DNA of 29,358 nucleotides from DATKZH01 sp964475955 (GCA_964475955.1 CAYYZY010000094.1:1-29358), one strand, 5' to 3'. Shown: positions 15,578 through 23,312, counted from the first letter of the stretch. Notes: generated from the letters alone by a model not told the origin. Numbers and translations are program-made.

Positions 15578-16488
15578 GACGCGGCCCTTTGTCCCTTGAT
15601 GAACTCTTTGAAAAGGTCTTCCAGCCCGAGATCAACCAATTCGACGTGGTCCACCGCGTTGTCCGCCCGAATCGCCTGCACCTTCTCCGCCGAGAAGTCG
15701 CCGACGGTGACCAGCCACTCGCGACCCTCCACCCGCTGCCAGATCGTGCCGGCGGGCAAGCGCTCGGGACGCGAGCCGTCGCGAAGCGTCGCCTGGATGC
15801 GCTTCGTCGTGGTCAACAGCTCGTCGATCTTGCGGTGCACGAGCAGGCGGCCCTCGTTGAGGATGCCCACGGTGTCGGCCAGGCGCTGCACGTCGTCCAA
15901 CGTGTGCGTGGAAAAGAGCACCGTCTGGCCGCGCTCGCAGATCGTGCGCAGCACGCCGTCGAGGAACTCCTCCCGGGCGATCGGGTCGAGCCCGGCCATG
16001 GGCTCGTCCAGGAGCAGCACCTCGGGCTCGTGCGACACGGCCAGAAGCAGCGACAACTTCACCCGCATCCCCTTCGAGAGGTGTTTCACCTTCTTATGCG
16101 GATCGAGCTCGAAGCGATCGAGCATCTGCCGGCAGGTCGTGTCGTTCCAGGAGTCGTAGAGCGAGCGGCAGAAACCGATCGCCTCCTCGACGCGCATCCA
16201 GCCGTGCACGTGGTGGGCCTCCGGCACGTAGCCGACGCGCTGCTTCACCGCCACCGGCTGTTCCACGGGATCGAGCCCGAGCACGCGGGCGCTCGCCGCC
16301 GTGCGCGAGAGCGTGCCCACGAGCATCTTGATCGTGGTGCTTTTGCCCGCTCCGTTCGGGCCGATCAGGCCGAAGGTCGTTCCGGGGGCGATTCGGAGCG
16401 AGAGATCGTCGACGGCCAGGGTGCGGCCGAACCGCTTGGTCAGGCCGACCAGTTCGATGGCCGGGCCGTTTTCCGCTTGGGTAGTCAT
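15574..16488 (-). CDS. ABC transporter ATP-binding protein
   Basis: A 304-aa ATPase subunit. Walker A is GPNGAGKST (residues 43-51), the signature is LSKGM (137-141), Walker B with glutamate is VLLLDEP (157-163), and the switch histidine is in STHTLDD. A C-terminal extension of about 80 residues follows, as in YtrB/CcmA-type exporters. The ATG at 16488 overlaps the end of the regulator gene (ATGA), and its stop overlaps the permease start, so the three are one operon. The expected partner is the truncated permease, which leaves this ATPase possibly orphaned. Substrate is unknown; YtrA-linked exporters often answer cell-envelope stress. Confidence 0.9.
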   Translation of the reverse strand: MTTQAENGPAIELVGLTKRFGRTLAVDDLSLRIAPGTTFGLIGPNGAGKSTTIKMLVGTLSRTAASARVLGLDPVEQPVAVKQRVGYVPEAHHVHGWMRVEEAIGFCRSLYDSWNDTTCRQMLDRFELDPHKKVKHLSKGMRVKLSLLLAVSHEPEVLLLDEPMAGLDPIAREEFLDGVLRTICERGQTVLFSTHTLDDVQRLADTVGILNEGRLLVHRKIDELLTTTKRIQATLRDGSRPERLPAGTIWQRVEGREWLVTVGDFSAEKVQAIRADNAVDHVELVDLGLEDLFKEFIKGQRAAS

Positions 16489-16877
16489 GACCGTGGCTCC
16501 TCCGCTTGGGCGACGCCGTCGAGGGCCGTTTCGAACACGTCGCGCATCTGGGCGGCCTGCATGCCGGCCGCCCGGCCGGTACGGATTCCCTCGTCGAAGG
16601 CGCGCCGTACGGTTTGCCGGGCGTGGTTTTGGGCGGCGGCGGCCCCTTGTTCGGTGACGAAGAGGCCCTTGCCGCGGCGGGCGTCGATCAACCCCTCACG
16701 TTCCAGCGCGTCGTAGGCGCGCTGGACGGTGTTCGGGTTGACCTGGACGTCGATGGCCAGCACCCGGAGCGAGGGGAGGGGCTCGCCGGGGCGGTACACT
16801 CCGGCGGCGATGGCCGCGCGGACCTCCTCGGCGATTTGCAGGTAGATGGGCACGTGGCTTCGTGGGTTGACCTTCAC
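16485..16877 (-). CDS. GntR/YtrA-subfamily transcriptional regulator
   Basis: A 130-aa repressor-type regulator. The winged helix-turn-helix spans about residues 9-76 (PIYLQIAEEVRAAIAAG, LPSLRVLAIDVQVNPNTVQRAYDALE, RRGKGLFV). The short C-terminal part with no large effector domain is typical of the YtrA subfamily. It starts at GTG 16877 behind AGGAGG (16883-16888, minus strand). It leads an operon with the ABC ATPase, a standard arrangement in which the regulator represses its own transporter until an envelope-active compound appears. A candidate operator lies directly upstream. Confidence 0.92.
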   Translation of the reverse strand: MKVNPRSHVPIYLQIAEEVRAAIAAGVYRPGEPLPSLRVLAIDVQVNPNTVQRAYDALEREGLIDARRGKGLFVTEQGAAAAQNHARQTVRRAFDEGIRTGRAAGMQAAQMRDVFETALDGVAQAEEPRS

Positions 16878-16891
16878 GGCAGCCTCCTGAC

Positions 16892-16924
16892 TGCATTAGG
16901 ACCCTAGTGCACTAATGCATTATA
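16892..16924 (-). promoter_or_regulatory. Candidate operator and -10 box of the GntR-ABC operon
   Basis: The inverted repeat TGCATTAG (16892-16899) / CTAATGCA (16912-16919) has a 12-nt spacer, with TAGTGCACTA (16905-16914) nested as a perfect palindrome. On the minus strand a TATAAT (16919-16924) abuts it. No good -35 box is seen. The position suits autorepression by the YtrA-type regulator. Confidence 0.6.
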
Positions 16925-16943
16925 GCCGTCCGTCAGTCTCCGC

Positions 16944-16961
16944 GTGGGTGCAAGCACCCAC
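16944..16961. repeat. Short palindrome (family E)
   Basis: GTGGGTGC-AA-GCACCCAC is a perfect 8-bp stem followed by CCTACGGG. A single copy lies upstream of the GntR operon's -10 box, where the -35 box would be expected to follow. Confidence 0.45.
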
Positions 16962-17136
16962 CCTACGGGTTTTCCGACAAAGCCTGGTGCTCGGGGGGGC
17001 CTCAGAAAAAATCCGAAACGGCCCACGCGAGGGGGCGGCAAGTCGCGCGGCAAACTGGCCCACTTGGCACGCCAATTGCTCCGACCTGCCCCTCAGACCC
17101 AATGACGCGAACTATGGCACCAAGGAGGGTAAGCCG

Positions 17137-17235
17137 TTGTTCCCGACCACCTTGCTGATGTTCCTCGGGGCTGCAAGCTGCGTGCTGATGGCGCTTGATT
17201 TCCTCCGGCCCGTTCGGAAGACCCATCCGTTCTGA
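17137..17235 (+). CDS. Candidate 32-aa single-span membrane peptide
   Basis: A TTG at 17137 sits 8 bases after a strong AAGGAGG (17122-17128). The 32 residues (start MFPTTLLMFLGAASCVLMAL, end DFLRPVRKTHPF) form one hydrophobic span with a basic tail. A hairpin begins 5 bases after the stop. The strong ribosome binding site, membrane span and terminator-like stem together support a real gene. The larger frame open from 16915 reads through repeat sequence and is not supported. Function is unknown. Confidence 0.45.
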   Translation: MFPTTLLMFLGAASCVLMALDFLRPVRKTHPF

Positions 17236-17239
17236 GCCT

Positions 17240-17275
17240 GTGCGGGCGGGCCCATCCCGCAGGACCCGTCCGCAC
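17240..17275. terminator. Hairpin between the small peptide gene and the TPR operon
   Basis: GTGCGGGCGGG (17240-17250) pairs with CCCGTCCGCAC (17265-17275), 11 bp with one G-T-type mismatch and a 14-nt loop. No T run follows, as is common in high-GC genomes. It could stop transcription from either side. Confidence 0.5.
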
Positions 17276-17424
17276 GCCGCGCCATCTCCCGGCGATCGTG
17301 ACGTCACTTCCCGCCCCGCCGCGCGCCGGACCCGGACGCCTCCCAACCTGCGCAGGGTGGCTGCCGAGGAGCGGGGGGCCGTCGCACGGGGAAGGTGAGC
17401 AGCGCGCGCGCCGCCCACAACGCG

Positions 17425-20127
17425 TCACAGGGATTCGAGCAGGTCGCGCAGCCGCGCCTGCATCTCGGGACGGAGCGAATCGAGAAACCGCGCCGTCACC
17501 CGGCGATCGCGGAGCTTCGGCTCCGGGTGCAGGATCTCCACGAGCCGGAGGACCTTCTCGGCTTGCTTCCGATTGTCCGCGCGCGCGTGCACCAGGGCCA
17601 AGGCCAACTTCGCGCGGAACCAGCGATCGGTTCCCGGGCGCGACTTCTTCTCCACCTCGCGCCACTGCTGTAGGGCGGCTTCCAGGCCGGCCGCGTCGGC
17701 CCGGGTGAGCAGCAGCCGGGCATAGCCTTCCTGGATCGGGCCGTCTTGCGGGTGCGCCCGGGCGAGCCGGCGGAAGGCCTCCAGGGCGGCGTCGGTCCGT
17801 CCGGCGTCGGCCAGGGCTTGGGCCGCGAGCGTGTCGAGCGTGCGCCGGTCTTCCGCGCTCAGCTTGTCGCCGGCTTCACGGAGCAGTTCCACCAAGCTCA
17901 GCTCCAACTCGGCCAGCTCCGCCTTCGCCTCCGGCGCGCTCGACGCGCCGATTTGTGCAAGCCCTTGTAAGATTTTCAACAGCTCGTCGGGCGATCCGGC
18001 GGAGATCCGTTGGAGCGCGTCGGTGGCTTCCTCTCGCCGGCCCTGTGCCGCCAAAGAAAGCGCCAGAAGTGCCCTTGCCGTCGACTCCCATTCAGCGGTA
18101 ACATGCTCGGTTCGGCCGAGCGCGTCCGAGAGGATTCGTTCCGCGCGCCCAGGGTCTCCGCACCCATGGTTGAGGCGGAACCTCGCCGCTTCCACGGCCG
18201 CGCGCCGCGCGACCGGGCTCCATCGCTCGGGCAGCCGCCCCTCGGGCCCGACGATGAGCGACTCGAACCACGCGGCCGCCGCCGCCGCGATCTGGCCCGT
18301 CGGCCGGCCGCTGCGCGGGGCCTCTTCCAGCCACGCCGTGTACGCTCGGGCGACCGCCCCGACGACCTCGGCGAACTTCGGGCTCCCGGGCGTGATCGCC
18401 TGGTACTGCTCGACGGCTTCCCGCCACCGGCGCTGAAGCTCGTACGCCCCGCCCAGGCGACGCCGTACTTCGTCGGCCGTGGGGCCGTCGGGCCAGGTCG
18501 CCAGGTGCTCCCGGGCGATCGCCACGTACCGGTCGAGCGAGCGGTCGGAGGCTTGCGCGGCGGCCTGCCCCGCGTGGTGCAGCGCCAGCAGGTGCGCTTG
18601 CGGCGCCTTCTCGTGATCCGGCGCGGCGGCGGCCACTTGGCGATAGCGCGAAGCCGCCTCTTCGTGGCGTCCGCGGCGGTGCTCGATCGTGGCCGCCGTG
18701 AAGCCGAGGCGGAACGCCTCGTCGGCGTTGCCGTCCTCCAAAGCCAGCGTGCGCGCGCGGTCGTAATTCTCCAGGGCGTCGTCGTACTGCCCGCTGTGAA
18801 AGGCGTTTTCGGCGGCCTGGATCCACGTCTGCAAGTCGGCGCCGGGAAGTCCTCGGACGTAGCGCGACAGGAGCATCTGCGCCCGGCGCGTCCAGTACGG
18901 CCCGTGTTCGGACCGGATCACGCGCACCATGTCGTTGGCCGCCGCCTGCCAGCGGGCCGCCTCTTTCTCCTCTGCCGACTCGCTCGCCGCCTGCCAGGCG
19001 GCCAGGTACGCCTCGAGCGCGGCGAAGTCGCGCTCGGGCGACGTGACGCCGTCGACGGCCCGCTCTTCGGAGGCCAGGCGCGTCGCCTGCGACAGGTCGC
19101 CGGCCGCCAACGCCAGCCGGATCCACTCGGCCAGAAGCCGCAACCGAAGCGCCGGCGCCAGGTCCTCGCGATCCTGCCAGGTTGCTTCCAGCCGTTTCAG
19201 GGCCGCGGCGTGGTCGCCCAGCAGCCGGTAGCAGGCGATCTCGTCGATGCGGCTCTTCCAACCCAGGGGATGGGTCTTATCGAGCCGCGCGAGCGGCTCG
19301 ATCATCTCGGCCGCGAGTGTGAGCGAGTTGGTCCGGTCGGGGCTCCCGGGCGCGTAGCACTGGGCCCGGTTGCGGTACGCTCGGGCGAGCTGATAGCGGA
19401 TGTTGTCGCGGAGCGAGGCGAGTTGGTGGACACTCAGGGCCTCGGCGTCGCCCCGCACCGGGTCGTGCCGGCCCGGCCGGTTGCGGGCGCGCAGGGCCTC
19501 TTCCACGTCGGCCGCCAGCGCTTCGAGCGACCGGTTGGCCGAAGTGAGCGCCGATCGGGCCTCTTCGAGCCGCCGATCGCGCCCGGCGACAAGCGGGGCT
19601 TCCTGGCAGGCCAGTTCGCCTCGGGTGAGAATGGCCAATGCCCCCTGAAGGCGGACCGGCAAAAGCCGCGGGCTTTCGGGGTGCTCCCCGGCGAACTCGT
19701 CGGTGACGGCGACGGCCCGCTGCCAGCGCGGCGCCCGAGCGTCGGGCGGCGAGTTGACGGCCCAGTCGGCCAGGGTGCGCGACAGCTCGATCACCAGTGG
19801 CGCGCGCCGCGGGTCGGCCGGTTCCAGGGCCTCCAGCCGGCCCGTGCAGTAGGTCTCGGCCAGCTCGAAGAGCCGGTGCTCGCGCAAGCCGGCCAGAAAC
19901 CGCTCGTCGGCCGAAAGGTCGTCGGTCCGGGGCGCAGGGGAGAAGAGTAGGAGTACGAGCGCCGCGGCGGAACCTAAGGCGCGCAGACCGCCACGGTCGC
20001 GCAGGCGTTTCTCGCGCCGTTCCGGGTGCCTGCGGTCGAGCGCAGCGAGCCCGCCGTTGTCCCGATTCCGGGGGCTCGCTGCGCTCGACCCCGGCCACCC
20101 TGAGTCGGAACCGTTGAACCGATTCAT
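17425..20127 (-). CDS. Large TPR-repeat protein, last gene of the VWA-ExbBD operon
   Basis: A 900-aa protein made almost wholly of helical tetratricopeptide-like repeats (for example AFHSGQYDDALENYDRARTLA, EEAASRYRQVAAAAPDHEKA), with a signal or membrane anchor GGLRALGSAAALVLLLFSPAP near residues 47-67. The ATG at 20127 is chosen (AAAGG 8 bases upstream); an earlier in-frame GTG at 20193 has no proper spacing. Residues 8-40 are read straight from a family B palindrome (20034-20090), so the repeat is inside the coding region or the true start lies after it at an unusual codon. It begins 67 bases after exbD2. Large TPR proteins commonly end such planctomycete exbBD operons; it is probably a periplasmic scaffold. 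Confidence 0.82.
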   Translation of the reverse strand: MNRFNGSDSGWPGSSAASPRNRDNGGLAALDRRHPERREKRLRDRGGLRALGSAAALVLLLFSPAPRTDDLSADERFLAGLREHRLFELAETYCTGRLEALEPADPRRAPLVIELSRTLADWAVNSPPDARAPRWQRAVAVTDEFAGEHPESPRLLPVRLQGALAILTRGELACQEAPLVAGRDRRLEEARSALTSANRSLEALAADVEEALRARNRPGRHDPVRGDAEALSVHQLASLRDNIRYQLARAYRNRAQCYAPGSPDRTNSLTLAAEMIEPLARLDKTHPLGWKSRIDEIACYRLLGDHAAALKRLEATWQDREDLAPALRLRLLAEWIRLALAAGDLSQATRLASEERAVDGVTSPERDFAALEAYLAAWQAASESAEEKEAARWQAAANDMVRVIRSEHGPYWTRRAQMLLSRYVRGLPGADLQTWIQAAENAFHSGQYDDALENYDRARTLALEDGNADEAFRLGFTAATIEHRRGRHEEAASRYRQVAAAAPDHEKAPQAHLLALHHAGQAAAQASDRSLDRYVAIAREHLATWPDGPTADEVRRRLGGAYELQRRWREAVEQYQAITPGSPKFAEVVGAVARAYTAWLEEAPRSGRPTGQIAAAAAAWFESLIVGPEGRLPERWSPVARRAAVEAARFRLNHGCGDPGRAERILSDALGRTEHVTAEWESTARALLALSLAAQGRREEATDALQRISAGSPDELLKILQGLAQIGASSAPEAKAELAELELSLVELLREAGDKLSAEDRRTLDTLAAQALADAGRTDAALEAFRRLARAHPQDGPIQEGYARLLLTRADAAGLEAALQQWREVEKKSRPGTDRWFRAKLALALVHARADNRKQAEKVLRLVEILHPEPKLRDRRVTARFLDSLRPEMQARLRDLLESL
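20034..20090. repeat. Family B palindrome inside the TPR gene's 5' end (copy 3)
   Basis: GGTCGAGCGCAGCGAGCCC (20034-20052) and GGGCTCGCTGCGCTCGACC (20072-20090) form a perfect 19-bp stem with a 19-nt loop. CCGGCCACCCTGAGTC follows, as in copy 1. It lies between the predicted start codon and the signal-anchor codons of the 900-aa TPR protein. Confidence 0.85.
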
Positions 20128-20194
20128 GCGCGGGCCTTTAACGGCGGACTGCGTGTCGTTGCGCCACGGCGTCTCTTCCAACGTTCGTACCACC

Positions 20195-20692
20195 TCACGG
20201 CTCGGCCGAGGCGGAAAACAGGACGCGCTCCAGCCCGATCTGACGGCACAGGTCGCACACGTCGATCACGTTTTCGATGGGGACGGCGTCCTCCACGTCG
20301 AGGATCACCGGCAGGTCGGCCTGCAACCCGGCCACGGCCCGAAGCTGCGATTCGACCGACGCCTTTTCGGCCCCCTGCGGGTCGACGTCCCTTCGGCTCA
20401 GGTAGCGGTAGCGGCGCCCGTTGATCTCCCACCAGGGGCGAGGGCGCCCTTGGGCGCCGGCGTCCCACAGCACGCCGACGACGATCTCGTCGAGGTCTTC
20501 CAGCTCGGGGTCGATCGGCTCGGCTTCGGCCGCGGCCCCCGATCCGGAGAGGTTGGTCGGCAGGATGCCCTCGCTCTGGAAGCTGGCCGTGCAGACGAAA
20601 AAGATCAGAAGCAGGAAGATGACGTCGATCATCGGCGTCATCTTCACGTCGAGCCGGTCGCGGTCGTCGCGGTGGTATGGGGGTCTACGCAT
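20195..20692 (-). CDS. ExbD/TolR-family protein (second copy)
   Basis: 165 aa. One N-terminal membrane segment carries the conserved aspartate in MTPMIDVIFLLLIFFVCTASF (about residues 18-38), the proton-pathway residue of ExbD/TolR. A longer periplasmic domain follows, with an acidic insert (EPIDPELEDLDE) and the family C-terminus (IENVIDVCDLCRQIGLERVLFSA). With ExbB it would form a proton-driven stator. It starts at ATG 20692, 30 bases after exbD1, with a poor ribosome binding site. The two ExbD copies differ in length and probably form a heteromeric pair. Confidence 0.9.
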   Translation of the reverse strand: MRRPPYHRDDRDRLDVKMTPMIDVIFLLLIFFVCTASFQSEGILPTNLSGSGAAAEAEPIDPELEDLDEIVVGVLWDAGAQGRPRPWWEINGRRYRYLSRRDVDPQGAEKASVESQLRAVAGLQADLPVILDVEDAVPIENVIDVCDLCRQIGLERVLFSASAEP

Positions 20693-20722
20693 GGGAGACG
20701 GGCGGGGCTGGGAGATCGCGGT

Positions 20723-21142
20723 TCATCGGGCGGCCTCGACGGCGAAGGTGACGTCCCACACGCCCGCCCGCTGGCAGGCGAGCAGGATCGGCTCGATCGC
20801 GCCGTAGGGCACGCGGCGGTCGGAGCGGATGCGGACCTCGAGCGGCCCGGCCGTCTTTTGCCGCTCGACGCGGAGCACCTCGGTCAGCTCCGCGGCCCGG
20901 CGCACGTCGCCGGTGACCTGGATCCTGCCCTCGGGCAGCACGTTGACCACGACGCGGGGGACGTCGTCCTCGGCGCGCTCTTCGCGGCTGGCCGCGTCGG
21001 GTAGGTCGAGTTCCAGTTGGCTCTCCTGCCGGGCGAAGTGGCTGGAGAGGAGGAAAAAGATGATCAGGAGGAAGACGACGTCGATCATCGGCGTCATGTT
21101 GAAGCCGACCGTCCCCCGCGCGAGATTCGACGGCACGCGCAT
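20723..21142 (-). CDS. ExbD/TolR-family protein (first copy)
   Basis: 139 aa, close to the usual family length. The membrane segment MTPMIDVVFLLIIFFLLSSHF (about residues 16-36) carries the conserved aspartate. The periplasmic domain ends RIRSDRRVPYGAIEPILLACQRAG, the family signature. Its ATG shares one base with the TGA of the exbB-like gene (TGATG at 21140-21144), so translation is coupled. The role is to convert proton flow into mechanical work on an envelope partner, as in Ton, Tol or Mot systems. Confidence 0.93.
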   Translation of the reverse strand: MRVPSNLARGTVGFNMTPMIDVVFLLIIFFLLSSHFARQESQLELDLPDAASREERAEDDVPRVVVNVLPEGRIQVTGDVRRAAELTEVLRVERQKTAGPLEVRIRSDRRVPYGAIEPILLACQRAGVWDVTFAVEAAR

Positions 21143-22026
21143 CAGCCCCCTCCTCCTCCGGCCGGCGGCGGGGCCGGCCCGCGCGGCGGCGACGGGGCCT
21201 TGGGCGGCGCGGGCGCGCGGCGCACGGCGGCCGAACGGTTCCGCTTCAACGGGGCGAACACATGCTGGGCCACGTAGGCCACCTCGGCCACGAGTTGGTC
21301 GACCCGGTTGCGAAACACGGCGAACGCGGCCAGCGACGGAATGGCCACGACCAGGCCCTCGACCGTCGTGACCAGAGCGAGGTAGATACCCCCAGCCAGG
21401 TCGGCCGGCCTGACCACCCCCGGCGTGGTCGCCACCTTCTGAAACGCGAGGATCATCCCGATCACCGTGCCCAACAGCCCCATCATCGGGGCGATGTTGC
21501 CGATCACCGAAAGGTACTCGATCTTGCGGAACAGCCGGGCCGACTGCTCGGCCGTGGCGTCTTCCACGGCCTTCTCCACCGCCGACCAACCGCCGTCGAC
21601 CTCGGCCAGGCCGGCGCCGAGCACGTGGGCCAGGAAGCTGGGCTGCGTGTGGCACCGCTGGTCGGCCGGCCCCACCTGGCCGGAGACCAGCAGGGCGCGC
21701 ACGTCGTCGGCCAGCCCCGGCGGCATCAGCACCGAAGCGCGGATGGTCATCACGTGCTCGATCACCAACGCCACCGCCCCCACCGAGAGCAGCAGGATCA
21801 GCATGCCGATGATCCCGCTGGACCGGAGGATCTCGACCAACGACTCGCGCGGCGGCGCCTCCTCGCCCGACGACTCGGCCGAAGCCGTCCCCCCTGCCGC
21901 GGGGCTCTGAGCGGTGGCCTCGGCGGTCGGTGTCTCCGCAGCGCGCGCCTCCGCGCCGGTTGCCCCGGCCACTGAGAACCACGCCGTCGCGGCGACCACG
22001 ATCAACGCGTATTGCATCCCGTGCAA
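21142..22026 (-). CDS. MotA/TolQ/ExbB proton-channel family protein
   Basis: 294 aa. The TTG at 22026 is the best start: GGAGGAG (22033-22039, minus strand) lies 6 bases upstream, while residues further upstream come from a family A palindrome. A signal-like segment (QYALIVVAATAWFSVAGA) and an Ala/Glu-rich linker precede TM1 (GIIGMLILLLSVGAVALVIEHV, about 71-92), as in planctomycete ExbB proteins. The TolQ/ExbB core follows, with YLSVIGNIAPMMGLLGTVIG (171-190) and LVTTVEGLVVAIPSLAAF (218-235). The C-terminus is a Pro/Ala-rich tail. It works with the two ExbD proteins encoded just downstream. Confidence 0.93.
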   Translation of the reverse strand: MHGMQYALIVVAATAWFSVAGATGAEARAAETPTAEATAQSPAAGGTASAESSGEEAPPRESLVEILRSSGIIGMLILLLSVGAVALVIEHVMTIRASVLMPPGLADDVRALLVSGQVGPADQRCHTQPSFLAHVLGAGLAEVDGGWSAVEKAVEDATAEQSARLFRKIEYLSVIGNIAPMMGLLGTVIGMILAFQKVATTPGVVRPADLAGGIYLALVTTVEGLVVAIPSLAAFAVFRNRVDQLVAEVAYVAQHVFAPLKRNRSAAVRRAPAPPKAPSPPRGPAPPPAGGGGG

Positions 22027-22055
22027 GTTCGTCTCCTCCGCTCTCAAAACGTGGG

Positions 22056-22138
22056 GCACGTTTCCAACGTGCCGCTCTCAAAACTTGGGGCACGTTGCCG
22101 GCGTGCCATAATCCCAGAAGGCGCGTTGCAGGCGTGCC
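22056..22138. repeat. Family A palindromes inside the operon (copy 4)
   Basis: One exact palindrome GCACGTTTCCAACGTGC lies at 22056-22072. Two diverged ones follow: GCACGTTGCCGGCGTGC near 22090-22106 and GCGCGTTGCAGGCGTGC near 22121-22137. They fill most of the 131-base gap between the TPR gene stop and the exbB start, inside an apparent operon. The conserved AGAGTCTCTGACC flank is absent. Confidence 0.8.
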
Positions 22139-22157
22139 CCACGCCGCGCGACGACGT

Positions 22158-23312
22158 TCACCCCCGCCGTTTCAACTCCTCCAACAGCGACCTGGCTTCC
22201 GATTCCGCGGGGCTCTTCGGATACTTCTCGAGCAATTCCCGGTACAGCCTCATCGCCTGCTGCGGCCGATCGAGCCGCTCGAGGGCCCGGCCGGCGTCGA
22301 GCAGCGATCGGGCGGACAGCAGCCGGTCCTCGGGATACAGGATCGGCACGCGCAGCCACGCCAGGGCGGCGGCCTCCCAACGCTGGTGGTGCGCCTCGGC
22401 CAGGCCCATCACGTAGTACGGCCCGGCACGAAGCGCCTCGGGCATCTGGTCCAAGGTGTCCCGCCACGCGGCAACGCGGCGCGCGTCGGCCGTGACGGCG
22501 GCGGCACGCCAGGTTTGCGCCTGCGCAAGCTGGGCGATCGGCGGGTCGGCGTCGGTGGCCAGCCGGTTCAATCGCTCGAGCGCCTCGGTCCGAAGCGCGG
22601 TCGACATCAGGTGGCTCGCCCCCAAGAGCACGGCCGCCGGCGACTCGTCGCGCCGGAGCCACTCGGTCGCGGTCCGCTCCAGGGAGAACGTCGGCTGCCC
22701 GGGAACCCAGGCCAGCGGAATGCAGGCGAAGTCGGGCGTATGCGAATCGGCCGGCAGCAGGACTTCGAGGAACCACTTGCCGGCCGGCTCCCACTGCCCG
22801 AGCGCCCGATAGCACCGAACGATCTGCGCCACGATCCGGCGCCGCACCCACGCCCGGGTTTCGGCGGCGCGGGCCTCGTCGTACAGGGTCAGGGCGCCCT
22901 CGAAGTCGGCCGCGGCCAGTCGCCGGTCGGCCTCGACGTGCTGCGGGCCGCGCGGCGTTTCCACTTCGACGACTTGGTCGGCGGGAAACGTGCGTTTCAC
23001 GCCGCCCGAAAGCTCAAGCTGAAGCTCGCGCCCCGTGTAGTCGACCACCCGGCCGCGCCACTCGGCGTAGCCCTGCGCGCTGGACGGGTTGGCCACGCGG
23101 ACCACGTCCTCCCCACGCCCGGGGCCGGCCCAGGCCACGACGGCCGCAGCCGCGATCGCCAGGGCGAGGATCGGCCCGCACGCACGACGTGCGTCGTTGT
23201 TCGCTCCGCGAACAAGCGTCCTTTCGCGGAGCAAAAAGCGACGATGGCCACGGCCGTTGATGCGCCGCTCCCAGGTCTTCGGCTTCCGTTCGCGTTGGGC
23301 TTTCCGCTTCAT
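22158..23312 (-). CDS. TPR-containing envelope protein, second gene of the operon
   Basis: 384 aa, ATG at 23312 with AAGGGG upstream, 19 bases after the VWA gene. A long basic N-terminus precedes a membrane or signal segment (CGPILALAIAAAAVVAWAGPG, about residues 45-65). A beta-rich part follows (YAEWRGRVVDYTGRELQLEL, SGGVKRTFPADQVVEVET), then helical repeats resembling TPR/YbgF units to the end (LDAGRALERLDRPQQAMRLYRELLEKYPKS). The last pattern is shared with the Tol-system protein CpoB/YbgF. Codons 20-45 contain several inverted repeats (for example GTTCGC/GCGAAC near 23201-23215), so part of the N-terminus may be repeat-derived. It is probably a periplasmic partner of the ExbBD motor. Confidence 0.85.
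   Translation of the reverse strand: MKRKAQRERKPKTWERRINGRGHRRFLLRERTLVRGANNDARRACGPILALAIAAAAVVAWAGPGRGEDVVRVANPSSAQGYAEWRGRVVDYTGRELQLELSGGVKRTFPADQVVEVETPRGPQHVEADRRLAAADFEGALTLYDEARAAETRAWVRRRIVAQIVRCYRALGQWEPAGKWFLEVLLPADSHTPDFACIPLAWVPGQPTFSLERTATEWLRRDESPAAVLLGASHLMSTALRTEALERLNRLATDADPPIAQLAQAQTWRAAAVTADARRVAAWRDTLDQMPEALRAGPYYVMGLAEAHHQRWEAAALAWLRVPILYPEDRLLSARSLLDAGRALERLDRPQQAMRLYRELLEKYPKSPAESEARSLLEELKRRG

Noticed and set aside
16915..17136. Extended N-terminus of the 32-aa peptide from an ATG at 16915
   Set aside because: The added residues read through the operator and family E palindrome, and the strong ribosome binding site favours the TTG at 17137.
18010..19950. 646-aa plus-strand open frame
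   Set aside because: It is antisense to the TPR protein, whose repeats are clear; long antisense frames are expected at this GC content.
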